Shown here: positions 7,310 through 14,910 of the stretch, in pieces | Layout of the letters: every line of letters starts with the position of its first letter | Position numbering within the stretch: the first letter of the stretch is position 1 | DNA from: an uncultured Eubacteriales bacterium | GTDB lineage: Bacteria > Bacillota > Clostridia > Oscillospirales > CAG-272 | Length of the DNA: 17,561 nt | Direction of reading: 5' to 3' | NCBI GenBank assembly: GCA_905205065.1 | Contig: CAJLCI010000039.1 | Span: forward strand, 1 to 17,561 | Translations under genes and position numbers: made by a program | The notes under the pieces: model-generated | The model's input: only the letters and a program-made list of their open reading frames with translations | Told to the model about the DNA's origin: nothing | Databases searched by the model: none

Positions 7310-10300
7310 ATGAATACCTCTCAGGCTTGTATTCCGGCAGAAAGGAAGTTTTTATTAAATATGACTGTACCATGCCACAGTTCAGAAAAACGTCGAAACA
7401 GAATAAAAACATTAATAAAAAATATATCTGCCGCTTTTTTACTCGCCGCAATATTATTGTCAGCAGTAATATCTTCCTACGCGGCAGGTATAACAGGAGA
7501 AGAAACCGTTGACGGAATGGTAGAATCAAATCCTGAGGATGAATACGCTTATACATATTCATCAGTGGCAGATGCCGCAAAGTATGTCTGCGCCATGAAT
7601 AAGTTTGAAAATATTACTGTAATACGCAGCACAAGTCCTTCGCTTTACAGTGAAGCCGTGTCTCTCAGAGATATCTCCGAGGCTTCTGAATGGACTGCGT
7701 CTGACGGAACCCTTTCAGTTACATCCGCTGACGCGCTTGCAAGGTATCCGTGGAAACCTCTTTTTGATACAAATTGTATATCGGCTTATATCAACTCAGG
7801 CGAGTCCGGAGAATGGCATTACATCGAGCGGATTTTTTCCGAGGATGAGGAGGATATTAACGGTATATCTGACACTGTGGGAACAGAGGCTGTTAAGGGT
7901 ATAAATTTAGAAGAATGCAGAGAAATATCATTCGCTGTAAATCTTCCCGAAACTACGGGGATTTCATACCTGCTGAGACTTCAGGTAGACGTATCCGGAA
8001 CAACTGTGTTTGATGAGAGCTTTGAAATTGAATCCGGTGGATGGAACACTGTATTTGCAGATATTTCAGGTGTTAGTATTACGGAACAAAATTTAATTTC
8101 TCCGTATATTTCTTCCATAAGAATAGGAGTATGTCCCGTTCCGTCAGATGAAGAACAGACAAGCACAAATCCGTTTACGTTTTATATTGACGGTTTTGCA
8201 TTTTCATCCGGCAGTGCGGTGCGTAAATACAGGTACATGACAGATGAGTTTATAGTATACGGAGGTACATTAGACTATGATAATTGGGCAGACGTATACC
8301 GCTTTAATGTCACGACATCCGCCGATTCGCCGTTTATTGAAACTAAATCACTTGTCCCGCAAAGTTTGGCATATGCAAATTCAGTTAGAATAAACTTTAT
8401 GGATTATACAAACTGCAGTTCAGTAACTTTATATTATAGGACAAGCAGCGAGAATGAATATACTGAGGCGGAATCATATACAGTTGCAGTCAAGGATTCA
8501 CAGCTTGCTGGGAGCAATATAATTTCATGCTGTTTTTCGCTTCCTTCCTCTGATATTTCTGATTTTAGAATATCCTTTAAGGGCTGTACATCGGATGGAG
8601 AAATTACTCTTCTTTCTGTATGTGCCGTATCTTCGACCGGCTCGGATTCGGAAAAATACGGGACAATCGACAGCTGTAAAATTTCTCAAAACACCGGCGA
8701 GGTAAATATCAAGGGAACTGTTTCGAGCTCTGTAAGCGAAAAATATCAAACCTCGAAAATTAATATTTATGCGCTTGAACCGTGGCAAACGAGCGACAGC
8801 GCTACTCTTTCGGAGCTTCAGCCGGCTGCGCAGACAAAAATGTCCTCCGAGTTTTCTGTCAAATTTCAGACCGGCAATTACGAACTGAAAAAGTATACGG
8901 CTGCAGTCCGCACCGGAACAGGTTTCATAATATTGGATTCTGATAAATGGATTACAAATTTAAAGGGATCGTCCTCTTCAGCGTCAGCTTCTGCCTCAAA
9001 TACATACAAAAAAGGAATCATTTCAGAAGTTACCGAAGCTCAGTCTATTGGTTCCCAGGCCACATATGTAACCGCGGATATATCAAAGCTTTATTCTCTT
9101 TCCTACACCTCGTGCTCATACGATTATAACGGCAAAACATTCTATTATGATGAAACCGAAATTGACTCACTCGACAAAAGAATTGCGGAATACAAATTTT
9201 CTTCTATAAATGTATACCTTCGTATTATAGCGTCAATGCCTGCAGATGCCGAGGTTGCATCGCGCATTCTTTTCGATGATGCCGTCAAGGCCGGAAAAAT
9301 AACCGGAGGAAGATACTATGCCATTAATATAAATGAAGAAACCGGCGCGGAAATGCTTGCTGCACTGTGCAAAATGATTGCAGAAAGATATAAAGGAGAC
9401 AGTTATGGAAGTATTGCCGGAATTATTGTCGGAGATGAAATAAATCTTGCGTATGAAAAATATTATGCAGGAGAAAAAACTTTGTCGGATTTTTCATCTA
9501 TCTGTGCAGACACAATCCGCATCGTATATAACAGTGTAATTTCAGTAAATCCTGAACTTAATATATATATTTCTTTCGGAAATGACTTTTACAACTCGCG
9601 CGGAGCCGATTCCTCAATTCATTTTGACGTCAGAGAACTTATTACTGCCATAGCGGATAAAATCTCATACGGTGGAAACATAGACTGGCTTCCTGCAGTA
9701 ACAATATCAAAAACAAATTCAGCCAGCGGCAAATACTCCGATATAAGTTCTCAAAAGTCATATGAAACTCAAACGCTTTATTCCTCAGAGCTTGACGTAC
9801 TTTGCTCTTTCTTTAAGCAGAAAAAATTGTTGTACGGCGATCTTCCGAGAAACATTATGGTATTATCGGAATCGAACGGCAAAGTTACGTCAGTAGGAGA
9901 AAACGACATGAAGAAAGCCGCTGAATATATTTACGATTTTTATAATATTGCAAATTCAAAATGCTCGCTTGTTAATGTTTTTATCGTTTCTCCGGATTTT
10001 AGTGTATATGAACACGAAGAAATGCTGCGTCGCCTCGATACCAGCCAATCGCTTTCGTCAACAGAAAAATATGCGCGGTATTTTGATAGCAGTAAGTCGA
10101 GCTGGGAAGAAATCTTCGGAACAGAGTTCATTAAATCATTGAAGCTTAACAGAAATATCAGTGAAATGAATATAGTTTCGACTGTATCCGGAATTCGAGG
10201 AACCGCATATTTATGGGATATAATCTCGGATAAAAGTACAGACGGGTGGTCCGCGGCCGAAGGCTGCGGAACACTTGAAGCGTCAGATCTCCTTGACAGA

Positions 10301-10882
10301 AAAAATATAATGGTGGCAAAGCTTTCAGCTGCAGATTCTCCTCTTACATGGCGCGGAATATTAAATGCTTTTGAATATACAAGAGATTTTTCTCCGTTTG
10401 ACTATGTGTCTATGGAAATTCAGCTTGCTAATATGCCGGAAAGTATCGACAACGCTGAAATCATGCTTATGCTCTCTTCAGGCAGTGATTGCCTGATTGC
10501 CAAGAGCTCCGTATCTACAGGAAGCTGGAATAAACTTGTCTTTTCACTCGCGGATTTTCCGCAGAGAAATGCAGTAGACGGTATAAAAATATTCGTAAGA
10601 GGTACTGACGGAAAAACCGATATTGGTACTCCAACCCTTTTGGTATCTGAAATAAAGGGATTGTCATCTGAACATGACAGCAAATATCTTACCGCCTTTA
10701 TATCACAGGAAAGATATAATAATCTCTATTCCGAAGTATCAGCAGACTATGAAAAGCTTGTTCCAGTCCTTATAACTGTAATTATCGCTGCAGTAGTTTT
10801 TGAAATTTTGTATGTTAAACACAGACTTAAAAAGCAGGACAGCAAACAAAATAAAATACCGTTTTATAAGCGGCAAATATAG
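7310..10882 (+). CDS. Large membrane-anchored surface protein with DUF5722-like glycosidase-like domain
   Basis: This 1190-residue protein has an N-terminal signal/anchor helix (about 38-58, ending SSYAAG) and a second membrane helix near the C-terminus (about 1150-1168) before a basic tail. The mass between should lie outside the cell. Residues about 100-430 and 950-1130 look like beta-sandwich, carbohydrate-binding-type domains. Residues about 565-945 resemble DUF5722, a TIM-barrel glycoside-hydrolase-like family, including YNGKTFYYDE and repeated barrel-strand patterns. Glu710 (IIVGDEINL) and Glu854 (MVLSESNGK) fall where clan GH-A enzymes carry acid/base and nucleophile. That catalytic reading is inference. 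The start is uncertain: ATG 7310 has AAGGTGA 10 bases upstream, and ATG 7361 has AAAGGAAG 12 bases upstream and gives a shorter leader. The gene diverges from the ECF sigma operon and is followed by a terminator. Confidence 0.8.
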   Translation: MNTSQACIPAERKFLLNMTVPCHSSEKRRNRIKTLIKNISAAFLLAAILLSAVISSYAAGITGEETVDGMVESNPEDEYAYTYSSVADAAKYVCAMNKFENITVIRSTSPSLYSEAVSLRDISEASEWTASDGTLSVTSADALARYPWKPLFDTNCISAYINSGESGEWHYIERIFSEDEEDINGISDTVGTEAVKGINLEECREISFAVNLPETTGISYLLRLQVDVSGTTVFDESFEIESGGWNTVFADISGVSITEQNLISPYISSIRIGVCPVPSDEEQTSTNPFTFYIDGFAFSSGSAVRKYRYMTDEFIVYGGTLDYDNWADVYRFNVTTSADSPFIETKSLVPQSLAYANSVRINFMDYTNCSSVTLYYRTSSENEYTEAESYTVAVKDSQLAGSNIISCCFSLPSSDISDFRISFKGCTSDGEITLLSVCAVSSTGSDSEKYGTIDSCKISQNTGEVNIKGTVSSSVSEKYQTSKINIYALEPWQTSDSATLSELQPAAQTKMSSEFSVKFQTGNYELKKYTAAVRTGTGFIILDSDKWITNLKGSSSSASASASNTYKKGIISEVTEAQSIGSQATYVTADISKLYSLSYTSCSYDYNGKTFYYDETEIDSLDKRIAEYKFSSINVYLRIIASMPADAEVASRILFDDAVKAGKITGGRYYAININEETGAEMLAALCKMIAERYKGDSYGSIAGIIVGDEINLAYEKYYAGEKTLSDFSSICADTIRIVYNSVISVNPELNIYISFGNDFYNSRGADSSIHFDVRELITAIADKISYGGNIDWLPAVTISKTNSASGKYSDISSQKSYETQTLYSSELDVLCSFFKQKKLLYGDLPRNIMVLSESNGKVTSVGENDMKKAAEYIYDFYNIANSKCSLVNVFIVSPDFSVYEHEEMLRRLDTSQSLSSTEKYARYFDSSKSSWEEIFGTEFIKSLKLNRNISEMNIVSTVSGIRGTAYLWDIISDKSTDGWSAAEGCGTLEASDLLDRKNIMVAKLSAADSPLTWRGILNAFEYTRDFSPFDYVSMEIQLANMPESIDNAEIMLMLSSGSDCLIAKSSVSTGSWNKLVFSLADFPQRNAVDGIKIFVRGTDGKTDIGTPTLLVSEIKGLSSEHDSKYLTAFISQERYNNLYSEVSADYEKLVPVLITVIIAAVVFEILYVKHRLKKQDSKQNKIPFYKRQI

Positions 10883-10902
10883 CAGTTACCGATAAAATAG
10901 CA

Positions 10903-10938
10903 ATCCTGACAGAAAAACGCTGTTTGTTCTGTCAGGAT
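10903..10938 (+). terminator. Terminator hairpin between convergent genes
   Basis: A perfect 12-bp stem (10903-10914 with 10927-10938, ATCCTGACAGAA) closes a 12-base loop and is followed by AATTTATTATTATTT. It lies 20 bases after the surface protein stop. It may also serve the convergent minus-strand sigma gene, where the tail is TGCTATTTTATC. No strong T run is present on either side. Confidence 0.65.
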
Positions 10939-11027
10939 AATTTATTATTATTTGTAACGTTGCGATTTAAACTGAAAATATATTAAGGCGTTCTTTCGGG
11001 TTTAATATAAATTACTTCTTTCACCTT

Positions 11028-11594
11028 TTAAATTCGAGTTGCCGTGCAGCTCTCTCGTATATTTTCTTTCAGTCTTTTTATTCCGCGTTTTTTTGTATTG
11101 TTAATTGCCTGCCTGGTAAGTCCGAGACGTTCGGAAACCTGTGATGCAGAGAAACCCTTGACTACCATCATATTAAAACATATATATTCCTTATTCGTCA
11201 AATAACATTTAAGCATTTCGTCGATAAAAAGCTCGTCGAGCATGCTCTGAAATTTATAATTATCTTCACAGCAACTTAGGGAATCATCATATTCGCATAA
11301 AATTTCATGATCAATTATTTTATTTTTAAATTTAGAGAGCAGTATATATTTCCTGTATATTGAAGTTTTTATAAAATTAATAATGGCACCATCGTTAATA
11401 ATCCGAAACTTTGTAAAATCCATAGAGTAAATCAGTTCGATTAAATGCATCGTTATTTCAGATTTAAAATCTTCATCGAAATGCATTAAAACAAAATATT
11501 TATTTGTTAACGGTTCAAATAAAGATATAATATCCATCATAGCCTGTTCATCTCCGCTCTGTGCTAAGAGTATCTTTCTTTTTAGATTTTTCAT
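11028..11594 (-). CDS. Sigma factor resembling the TcdR/BotR/UviA group
   Basis: This 188-residue protein looks like the clostridial group of sigma factors that switch on toxin or bacteriocin genes (TcdR, BotR, TetR of C. tetani, UviA). The N-terminal block (AQSGDEQAMMDIISLFEPL, then HLIELIYSMDFTKF) parallels the LARNN...IFFIELIKNIKLSSF order that I recall for TcdR. IINFIKTSIYRKYILLSK follows. The C-terminal region-4 helix-turn-helix is at 146-177 and contains GLTRQAINNTKKRGIKRLKE. The length matches that family (about 180). The ATG follows TTGGAG by 9 bases. The gene stands alone on the minus strand with a very AT-rich upstream region. Assignment rests on remembered family pattern; a phage- or element-type sigma-like regulator is the main alternative. 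Its target genes are not evident in this window. Confidence 0.72.
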   Translation of the reverse strand: MKNLKRKILLAQSGDEQAMMDIISLFEPLTNKYFVLMHFDEDFKSEITMHLIELIYSMDFTKFRIINDGAIINFIKTSIYRKYILLSKFKNKIIDHEILCEYDDSLSCCEDNYKFQSMLDELFIDEMLKCYLTNKEYICFNMMVVKGFSASQVSERLGLTRQAINNTKKRGIKRLKENIRESCTATRI

Positions 11595-11973
11595 TTTAAA
11601 CTACTCCAATAAATTTAAAAATATATAATTTAATTCGAAATCATATTGATGTTTCGAATAAATTTTAAATTTATAAAGTAAATTTTAATAAGCTCCGAGC
11701 TTTAACTTAATATATGCTAAAATATAATCAGAAATTTAACTTGGAAAATTATACTATATTTTATAATATAATATCCTAACAACTTTAACAAAATATTAAG
11801 AAACTTTCTTAATGAAATATTAATTTTTTATAAATATATAAAAATGTTACTTTACAGCATATGTATTAATTGTTTTTTTACATTTCATTCAATCTTTGAA
11901 ATACAAGCTTAGAAAAATACAGATAACTATAGCAAATTAAGAAAAAATCATTTTTGATTGAATGACTTAGTAA
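11595..11973. other. Very AT-rich intergenic region upstream of the TcdR-like gene
   Basis: No gene is seen here. The region is dominated by A/T with many TATAAT-like boxes on both strands (for example around 11745-11775), so individual promoters cannot be assigned. Two dyads stand out: ATTCGAAA...TTTCGAAT (11633-11659) and AAGCTC-C-GAGCTT near 11690-11705. Both lie upstream of the minus-strand sigma gene. The region ends at the left inverted repeat of the mobile element. Confidence 0.55.
11633..11659. repeat. Inverted repeat, possible operator of the sigma gene
   Basis: Perfect 8-bp arms ATTCGAAA (11633-11640) and TTTCGAAT (11652-11659) are separated by 11 bases, about 40-65 bases upstream of the sigma start codon. 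The size and spacing suit a dimeric regulator, but in DNA this AT-rich that role is only suggested. Confidence 0.35.
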
Positions 11974-12018
11974 AACAAAAGACTCACCGTCTGTTAAAGC
12001 AGAGTGCTCGTAAGACAG
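11974..12018 (+). repeat. Left imperfect terminal inverted repeat
   Basis: Pieces shared in order with the reverse complement of 17080-17120 are AACAAAA, CTCAC, GTCT, GTGCTCGTAA and ACAG. The two differ by short substitutions and a 4-base length difference in the middle. About 30 of 41 aligned bases agree by eye. The two arms of a serine recombinase attP site are naturally inverted relative to each other, and that would give such ends after integration. Confidence 0.68.
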
Positions 12019-12069
12019 AAAATCAACAGAATTTACGAATTACGGCATCTGTCGAACAGGATTGGGAAA

Positions 12070-12114
12070 AACGAACACATGGCATTCAGCTTCGGCTGGG
12101 AGCCGTTGTTCGTT
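12070..12114 (+). ncRNA. Structured hairpin with UUCG tetraloop near the element's left end
   Basis: AACGAACA (12070-12077) pairs with TGTTCGTT (12107-12114). Next, ATGGC pairs with GCCGT and CAGC with GCTG around a UUCG tetraloop (12091-12094), leaving a one-base bulge and an ATT/GGA internal loop. Seventeen base pairs with a stable tetraloop, 28 bases before a strong terminator, suggest a small RNA or a regulated leader. No Rfam family is recognised. Confidence 0.55.
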
Positions 12115-12141
12115 GTCGGGGGTAAATATATTGTTCCTTTT

Positions 12142-12186
12142 CGGGGTCTAAATGTGGGGTTGTACGCATTTAGACCTCGTTTTTTT
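12142..12186 (+). terminator. Strong intrinsic terminator at the element's left end
   Basis: A 13-bp stem (12142-12154 with 12167-12179, core GGTCTAAATG/CATTTAGACC) is followed by seven T residues (12180-12186). It ends any transcript carrying the preceding UUCG hairpin, and no protein gene lies between the inverted repeat and this terminator. Confidence 0.85.
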
Positions 12187-12550
12187 ATGCAGATGGGAAA
12201 TCATATTGCCCCACTCAAAATCGGTTGAAAAAACTTGAAAACACAGGACTTATGACCCTTTAATTGCGTACAACGAGTCTTATAAAATTACCATCGGAGC
12301 AAGACAAATGAGAATGGTGAAGAAGTGTCCGTGTGCGTGAAAAATCCGCACGGAGTAGTGAAATACCGCAGAGCGAACTCAATTTGTCGCTGAGTGTGGT
12401 TGTTTGCGGTTTCATGGCAGGTTAAACAAAACACTAAAGTCGATTAGTCGCCGTTTCAATGTGGAGTATGTCGTCCACGGCAAAAATCGCCTCATTGCCC
12501 TTTGTTCATAAAAAAGATACATTTCAGCTGGGATTATTTTGCCAAACCTC
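12187..12550. other. Element leader region without an intact gene
   Basis: No intact gene is seen. Two stop-free stretches may be gene remnants. The frame at 12239-12340 includes YDPLIAYNESYKITIGAR. The frame ending at 12511 includes RRFNVEYVVHGKNRLIALCS. Neither has a usable start and I recognise no family. Several stems also occur (for example ACCGCA/TGCGGT enclosing AGCGA/TCGCT at about 12363-12412), so part of the region may act as RNA. Confidence 0.4.
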
Positions 12551-12579
12551 TTGAAAAGTGGTACTCACATCTGTATAGT
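12551..12579 (+). promoter_or_regulatory. Promoter in front of the DUF6061 and kinase-like genes
   Basis: TTGAAA (12551-12556), 17 bases, then TATAGT (12574-12579) form a good housekeeping-type promoter 37 bases before the DUF6061 start. It would also transcribe the kinase-like gene. Confidence 0.65.
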
Positions 12580-12615
12580 GAATGTGTATACAAATATGAA
12601 ATGGAAGGATGACAG

Positions 12616-12859
12616 ATGAAAAGACTATTATCATGCGAGTTCAATATGGATAGCGGCTGCGTGGAATTGAAGTTCAGCGATGGCAGTATGATTGCCACTA
12701 ACTGCACCGCCGTTAAAAATGAGATTGCCGACAATGTATCAGCGGTCTGAGCTTGACTATCTGATTTACAATGACCCGCTTGGGTATGCCGACCTCATTT
12801 TGAACGGCGACCCAGAGGTGTATTCCAAAACCGTCACCGAATACAAATCGTTGGATTGA
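12616..12859 (+). pseudogene. DUF6061-like small element protein, frameshifted
   Basis: The first frame (12616-12750) opens with MKRLLSCEFNMDSGCVELKF after a GGAAGGA ribosome site and stops early at TGA. The remainder (MYQRSELDYLIYNDPL..., 12734-12859) is in another frame and completes a protein of the small DUF6061 type found in Firmicute integrative elements. Joining the two at NEIADN/MYQRSEL needs two bases restored near 12733-12736, so I read a 2-base deletion. The function of the family is unknown. A second possibility is that the downstream ATG at 12734 starts a separate short peptide. Confidence 0.68.
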
Positions 12860-12880
12860 TTTGAAAAGGATAGAAAGAAT

Positions 12881-13738
12881 ATGATAGAAAAATTCATACA
12901 TATCTCGGCGGAAAAAGCACGAGAGCTTTTGGAACGGGCAAAAGGAAAGGAGCATACGAAAAGTGGCACAGACTGTCGTGTTTCATTTGTAGATGATTAT
13001 GCAATATTAAAATCAAATCACATTAAGCTGCGCAATATCGAAACCTATGACGAGAATCTTGTGTATTTGGATAACTTGATTGAGTCACTTATTGAACTGA
13101 AACAAAAGGGCGTTGGGGTGATACCCATACTCGGATATTGCTATGACCCCAATAGTCACGATGGGGAAGGATATATTATTCAGCCTTCTGCTAAAGGTGC
13201 AGAATTGTATGACGATTCCATTATGATGCCTCTGTATGTGTACGGGCAAGGAAACGAGATAAGTGAAGATTGTGCTTCCTATGTACTGGCACGAACAAAG
13301 ACAATATCCGAAATACCGCAGGTACATTTTGATAAGTTTGTTCATGACATCATTGCAATAGATGAGAAAGATATTTTGATAGATTTCTTTGGCAGGAGCA
13401 ACTTCTTTTACGACAGCGAAGCGGGATTTCAGTTCATTGACTTGAATGCACACAATGATTATCATTATGGATTGATGGAACGCAGACAGCCTGTGGAAAA
13501 AATCGTAGCAACTTTTGCATTTACGCCTTGTCATTATTCAAGCCAATCAAAGTATTTAAACAATATCGCCTTGTCTGACGAATCACTTTCAATTTTTTCG
13601 GCGGAAGAACTTTCGCAGATAGCAGCGTGTAATAGAATTGCCTTTAAAAAGTGCAGAGCGGCATTGAAACATAATGGTATCTCAGACGAAGAGGTTGAGC
13701 CAATACTTGAAAAGCTAAAAATATATGGTTTAATGTGA
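12881..13738 (+). CDS. Kinase-fold-like protein, element cargo
   Basis: This 285-residue soluble protein has the layout of a small protein-kinase/aminoglycoside-phosphotransferase fold. A beta strand carries Lys44 (DYAILKS). A hinge-like YIIQPSAKG follows at about 98-106, then a helix (HFDKFVHDIIAI, 149-160). LIDFFGRSNFFYDSEAGFQF (166-185) resembles the catalytic-loop DxxxxN pattern, with one extra residue between Asp168 and Asn174. FIDLN (185-189) sits at the metal-binding Asp position. A helical C-terminus ends it. The assignment rests on motif order and the substrate is unknown. It follows the broken DUF6061 gene by 21 bases, shares its promoter and precedes a MobC-like gene by 13 bases. 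Cargo roles could be resistance, regulation or defence. Confidence 0.55.
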   Translation: MIEKFIHISAEKARELLERAKGKEHTKSGTDCRVSFVDDYAILKSNHIKLRNIETYDENLVYLDNLIESLIELKQKGVGVIPILGYCYDPNSHDGEGYIIQPSAKGAELYDDSIMMPLYVYGQGNEISEDCASYVLARTKTISEIPQVHFDKFVHDIIAIDEKDILIDFFGRSNFFYDSEAGFQFIDLNAHNDYHYGLMERRQPVEKIVATFAFTPCHYSSQSKYLNNIALSDESLSIFSAEELSQIAACNRIAFKKCRAALKHNGISDEEVEPILEKLKIYGLM

Positions 13739-13751
13739 GGAGGCATCATCT

Positions 13752-13943
13752 ATGGTACACACACCAAATCGGCTTCCTTCGATTCAAGTGAAATTCTTTG
13801 TGACCACCAAGGAGCAAGAGCAAATCAAGCAGCGAATGGCTGAGTTCGGCACGGACAATCTAAGTGCCCATCTGCGAAAGCTTGCTCTTGAGGGTACATA
13901 CGAAATCGAAGAAAAGAAGGAAACTCTCGAAGCGGAAAATTGA
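13752..13943 (+). CDS. MobC-like ribbon-helix-helix relaxosome protein (short)
   Basis: This 63-residue protein has the signature of plasmid MobC accessory proteins. The strand is IQVKFFVTTKEQEQIKQRM and the helix is LSAHLRKLALEG. Such proteins bind oriT as dimers and help the relaxase nick. The usual length is about 100-125 residues, so this is short or C-terminally truncated. GAGGAGG (13736-13742), which also overlaps the stop of the kinase-like gene, supports the start. The next bases form an oriT-like hairpin cluster, as expected beside mobC, but the relaxase gene that normally follows is missing. Confidence 0.65.
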   Translation: MVHTPNRLPSIQVKFFVTTKEQEQIKQRMAEFGTDNLSAHLRKLALEGTYEIEEKKETLEAEN

Positions 13944-13959
13944 AATTTTTTGCAATCAA

Positions 13960-14206
13960 GCTCCGTAGGAGCGCAGCCGATTTTGCAAAAATAGTTTTGG
14001 GGGTTGGGGCATTCCCCAACAAGTTTGCACGAGTGCATAGCCACGTGCATTGCTTGCCAGGTATGTAAAACTCCAATGTGTACGGACATCGGATGTGTTT
14101 GCTATCAGCAAAAATGCAGAGTGTATCTACACCTGCTGTCTTGCTATTCGGCAAACTCCAAGATAGCAAGTTCCATTTCCTGAATGGAAATCGGCGGCAA
14201 CCGCCG
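13960..14206 (+). other. Hairpin cluster, candidate oriT
   Basis: At least five clean stems follow in series. They are GCTCC/GGAGC (13960-13972), GTTGGGG/CCCCAAC with loop CATT (14003-14020), CTTGCTAT/ATAGCAAG (14140-14170), TTCCATT/AATGGAA (14171-14189) and CGGCGG/CCGCCG with loop CAA (14192-14206). Dense inverted repeats directly after a MobC-like gene are what origins of transfer look like. The nick site cannot be given without a matching relaxase. Confidence 0.5.
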
Positions 14207-14331
14207 CCTTGTTTGCTCCAAAGCGAAACAGACGGGCGCTGTCAATGGCGGCGAAGCCGTTTATCTTGACCATTGACGGCGACTGGCGGTTTTGCTACCT
14301 ACGGGAGATTTTGAATGAAGTGAATGAAAGG

Positions 14332-14871
14332 ATGGGAAGGTCAGTGAAGAATGTTTTAATAATTGTGATTGGCAACACCGGCAATGAGTCAGAGGTATTG
14401 AGACAATCGCTCGAACGCTTTGGCTACTTTGTAGCGGTAAAATACATCGGCAGACCAAATGATTTTATTTCTGTAATTAGCGGTGACTTGCGGTTTGAAT
14501 CTGATTACATTATTCTTTCCTGCCATGGCGAGGACGGAAAAATTGTTATGCCAATTCTTGATGAAACAATATATGAGTTGAATGAGCCGGTAGGTAATAT
14601 GTCCGCTTGTGATATAGAGAAACGCCTCAATTTGCACGATAAAGTAATTCTGAATTTGGGTTGTACAACAGGAACCAAAGATTTAGCAAAAGTTTTTTCA
14701 AAAGAAAATACATATATTGCACCCAACAATTATGTGGAGGGGAATGCGGCACTCTATTTTGTAATCTCATTTTTTTATGAGTTGTCTAAGGATACAATGC
14801 CATTGCAAGATGCGTATAATACAGCAAAAGCACATGACGAAGAAACAAGACTGTTTCAATTATTTCAGTAG
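14332..14871 (+). CDS. Small CHAT/caspase-like protein, element cargo
   Basis: The conserved part of this protein looks like a stand-alone CHAT (caspase HetF associated with TPRs) peptidase domain. A strand leads to ILSCHGEDG, with a His followed by Gly. VILNLGCTTG follows 46 residues later with the matching Cys. YIAPNNYVEGNAALYFVISFFYEL and a final DAYNTAKAHDE helix match the CHAT ending. On the 179-residue form from ATG 14332 the dyad is His65/Cys111. The frame is open back to 14209 (220 residues), and GTG 14320, with GGGAG 12 bases ahead, is another start. Upstream residues look like translated oriT-side DNA. There is no TPR or sensor domain, so partners or substrates must be encoded elsewhere. 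It sits where a relaxase gene would be expected. The family call is by motif only. Confidence 0.62.
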   Translation: MGRSVKNVLIIVIGNTGNESEVLRQSLERFGYFVAVKYIGRPNDFISVISGDLRFESDYIILSCHGEDGKIVMPILDETIYELNEPVGNMSACDIEKRLNLHDKVILNLGCTTGTKDLAKVFSKENTYIAPNNYVEGNAALYFVISFFYELSKDTMPLQDAYNTAKAHDEETRLFQLFQ

Positions 14872-14910
14872 ATATTTTTCTGGATAATAGAGAACAGGAG
14901 GCTTGACGAA

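Noticed and set aside
10980..11027. Very short peptide (VKEVIYIKPERTP) after the TcdR-like gene on the minus strand
   Set aside because: Thirteen codons, no separate ribosome site for the GTG, no supporting context.
12004..12228. 74-codon open frame at the element's left end
   Set aside because: It spans the UUCG hairpin and the strong terminator, so the sequence is better explained as structured RNA.
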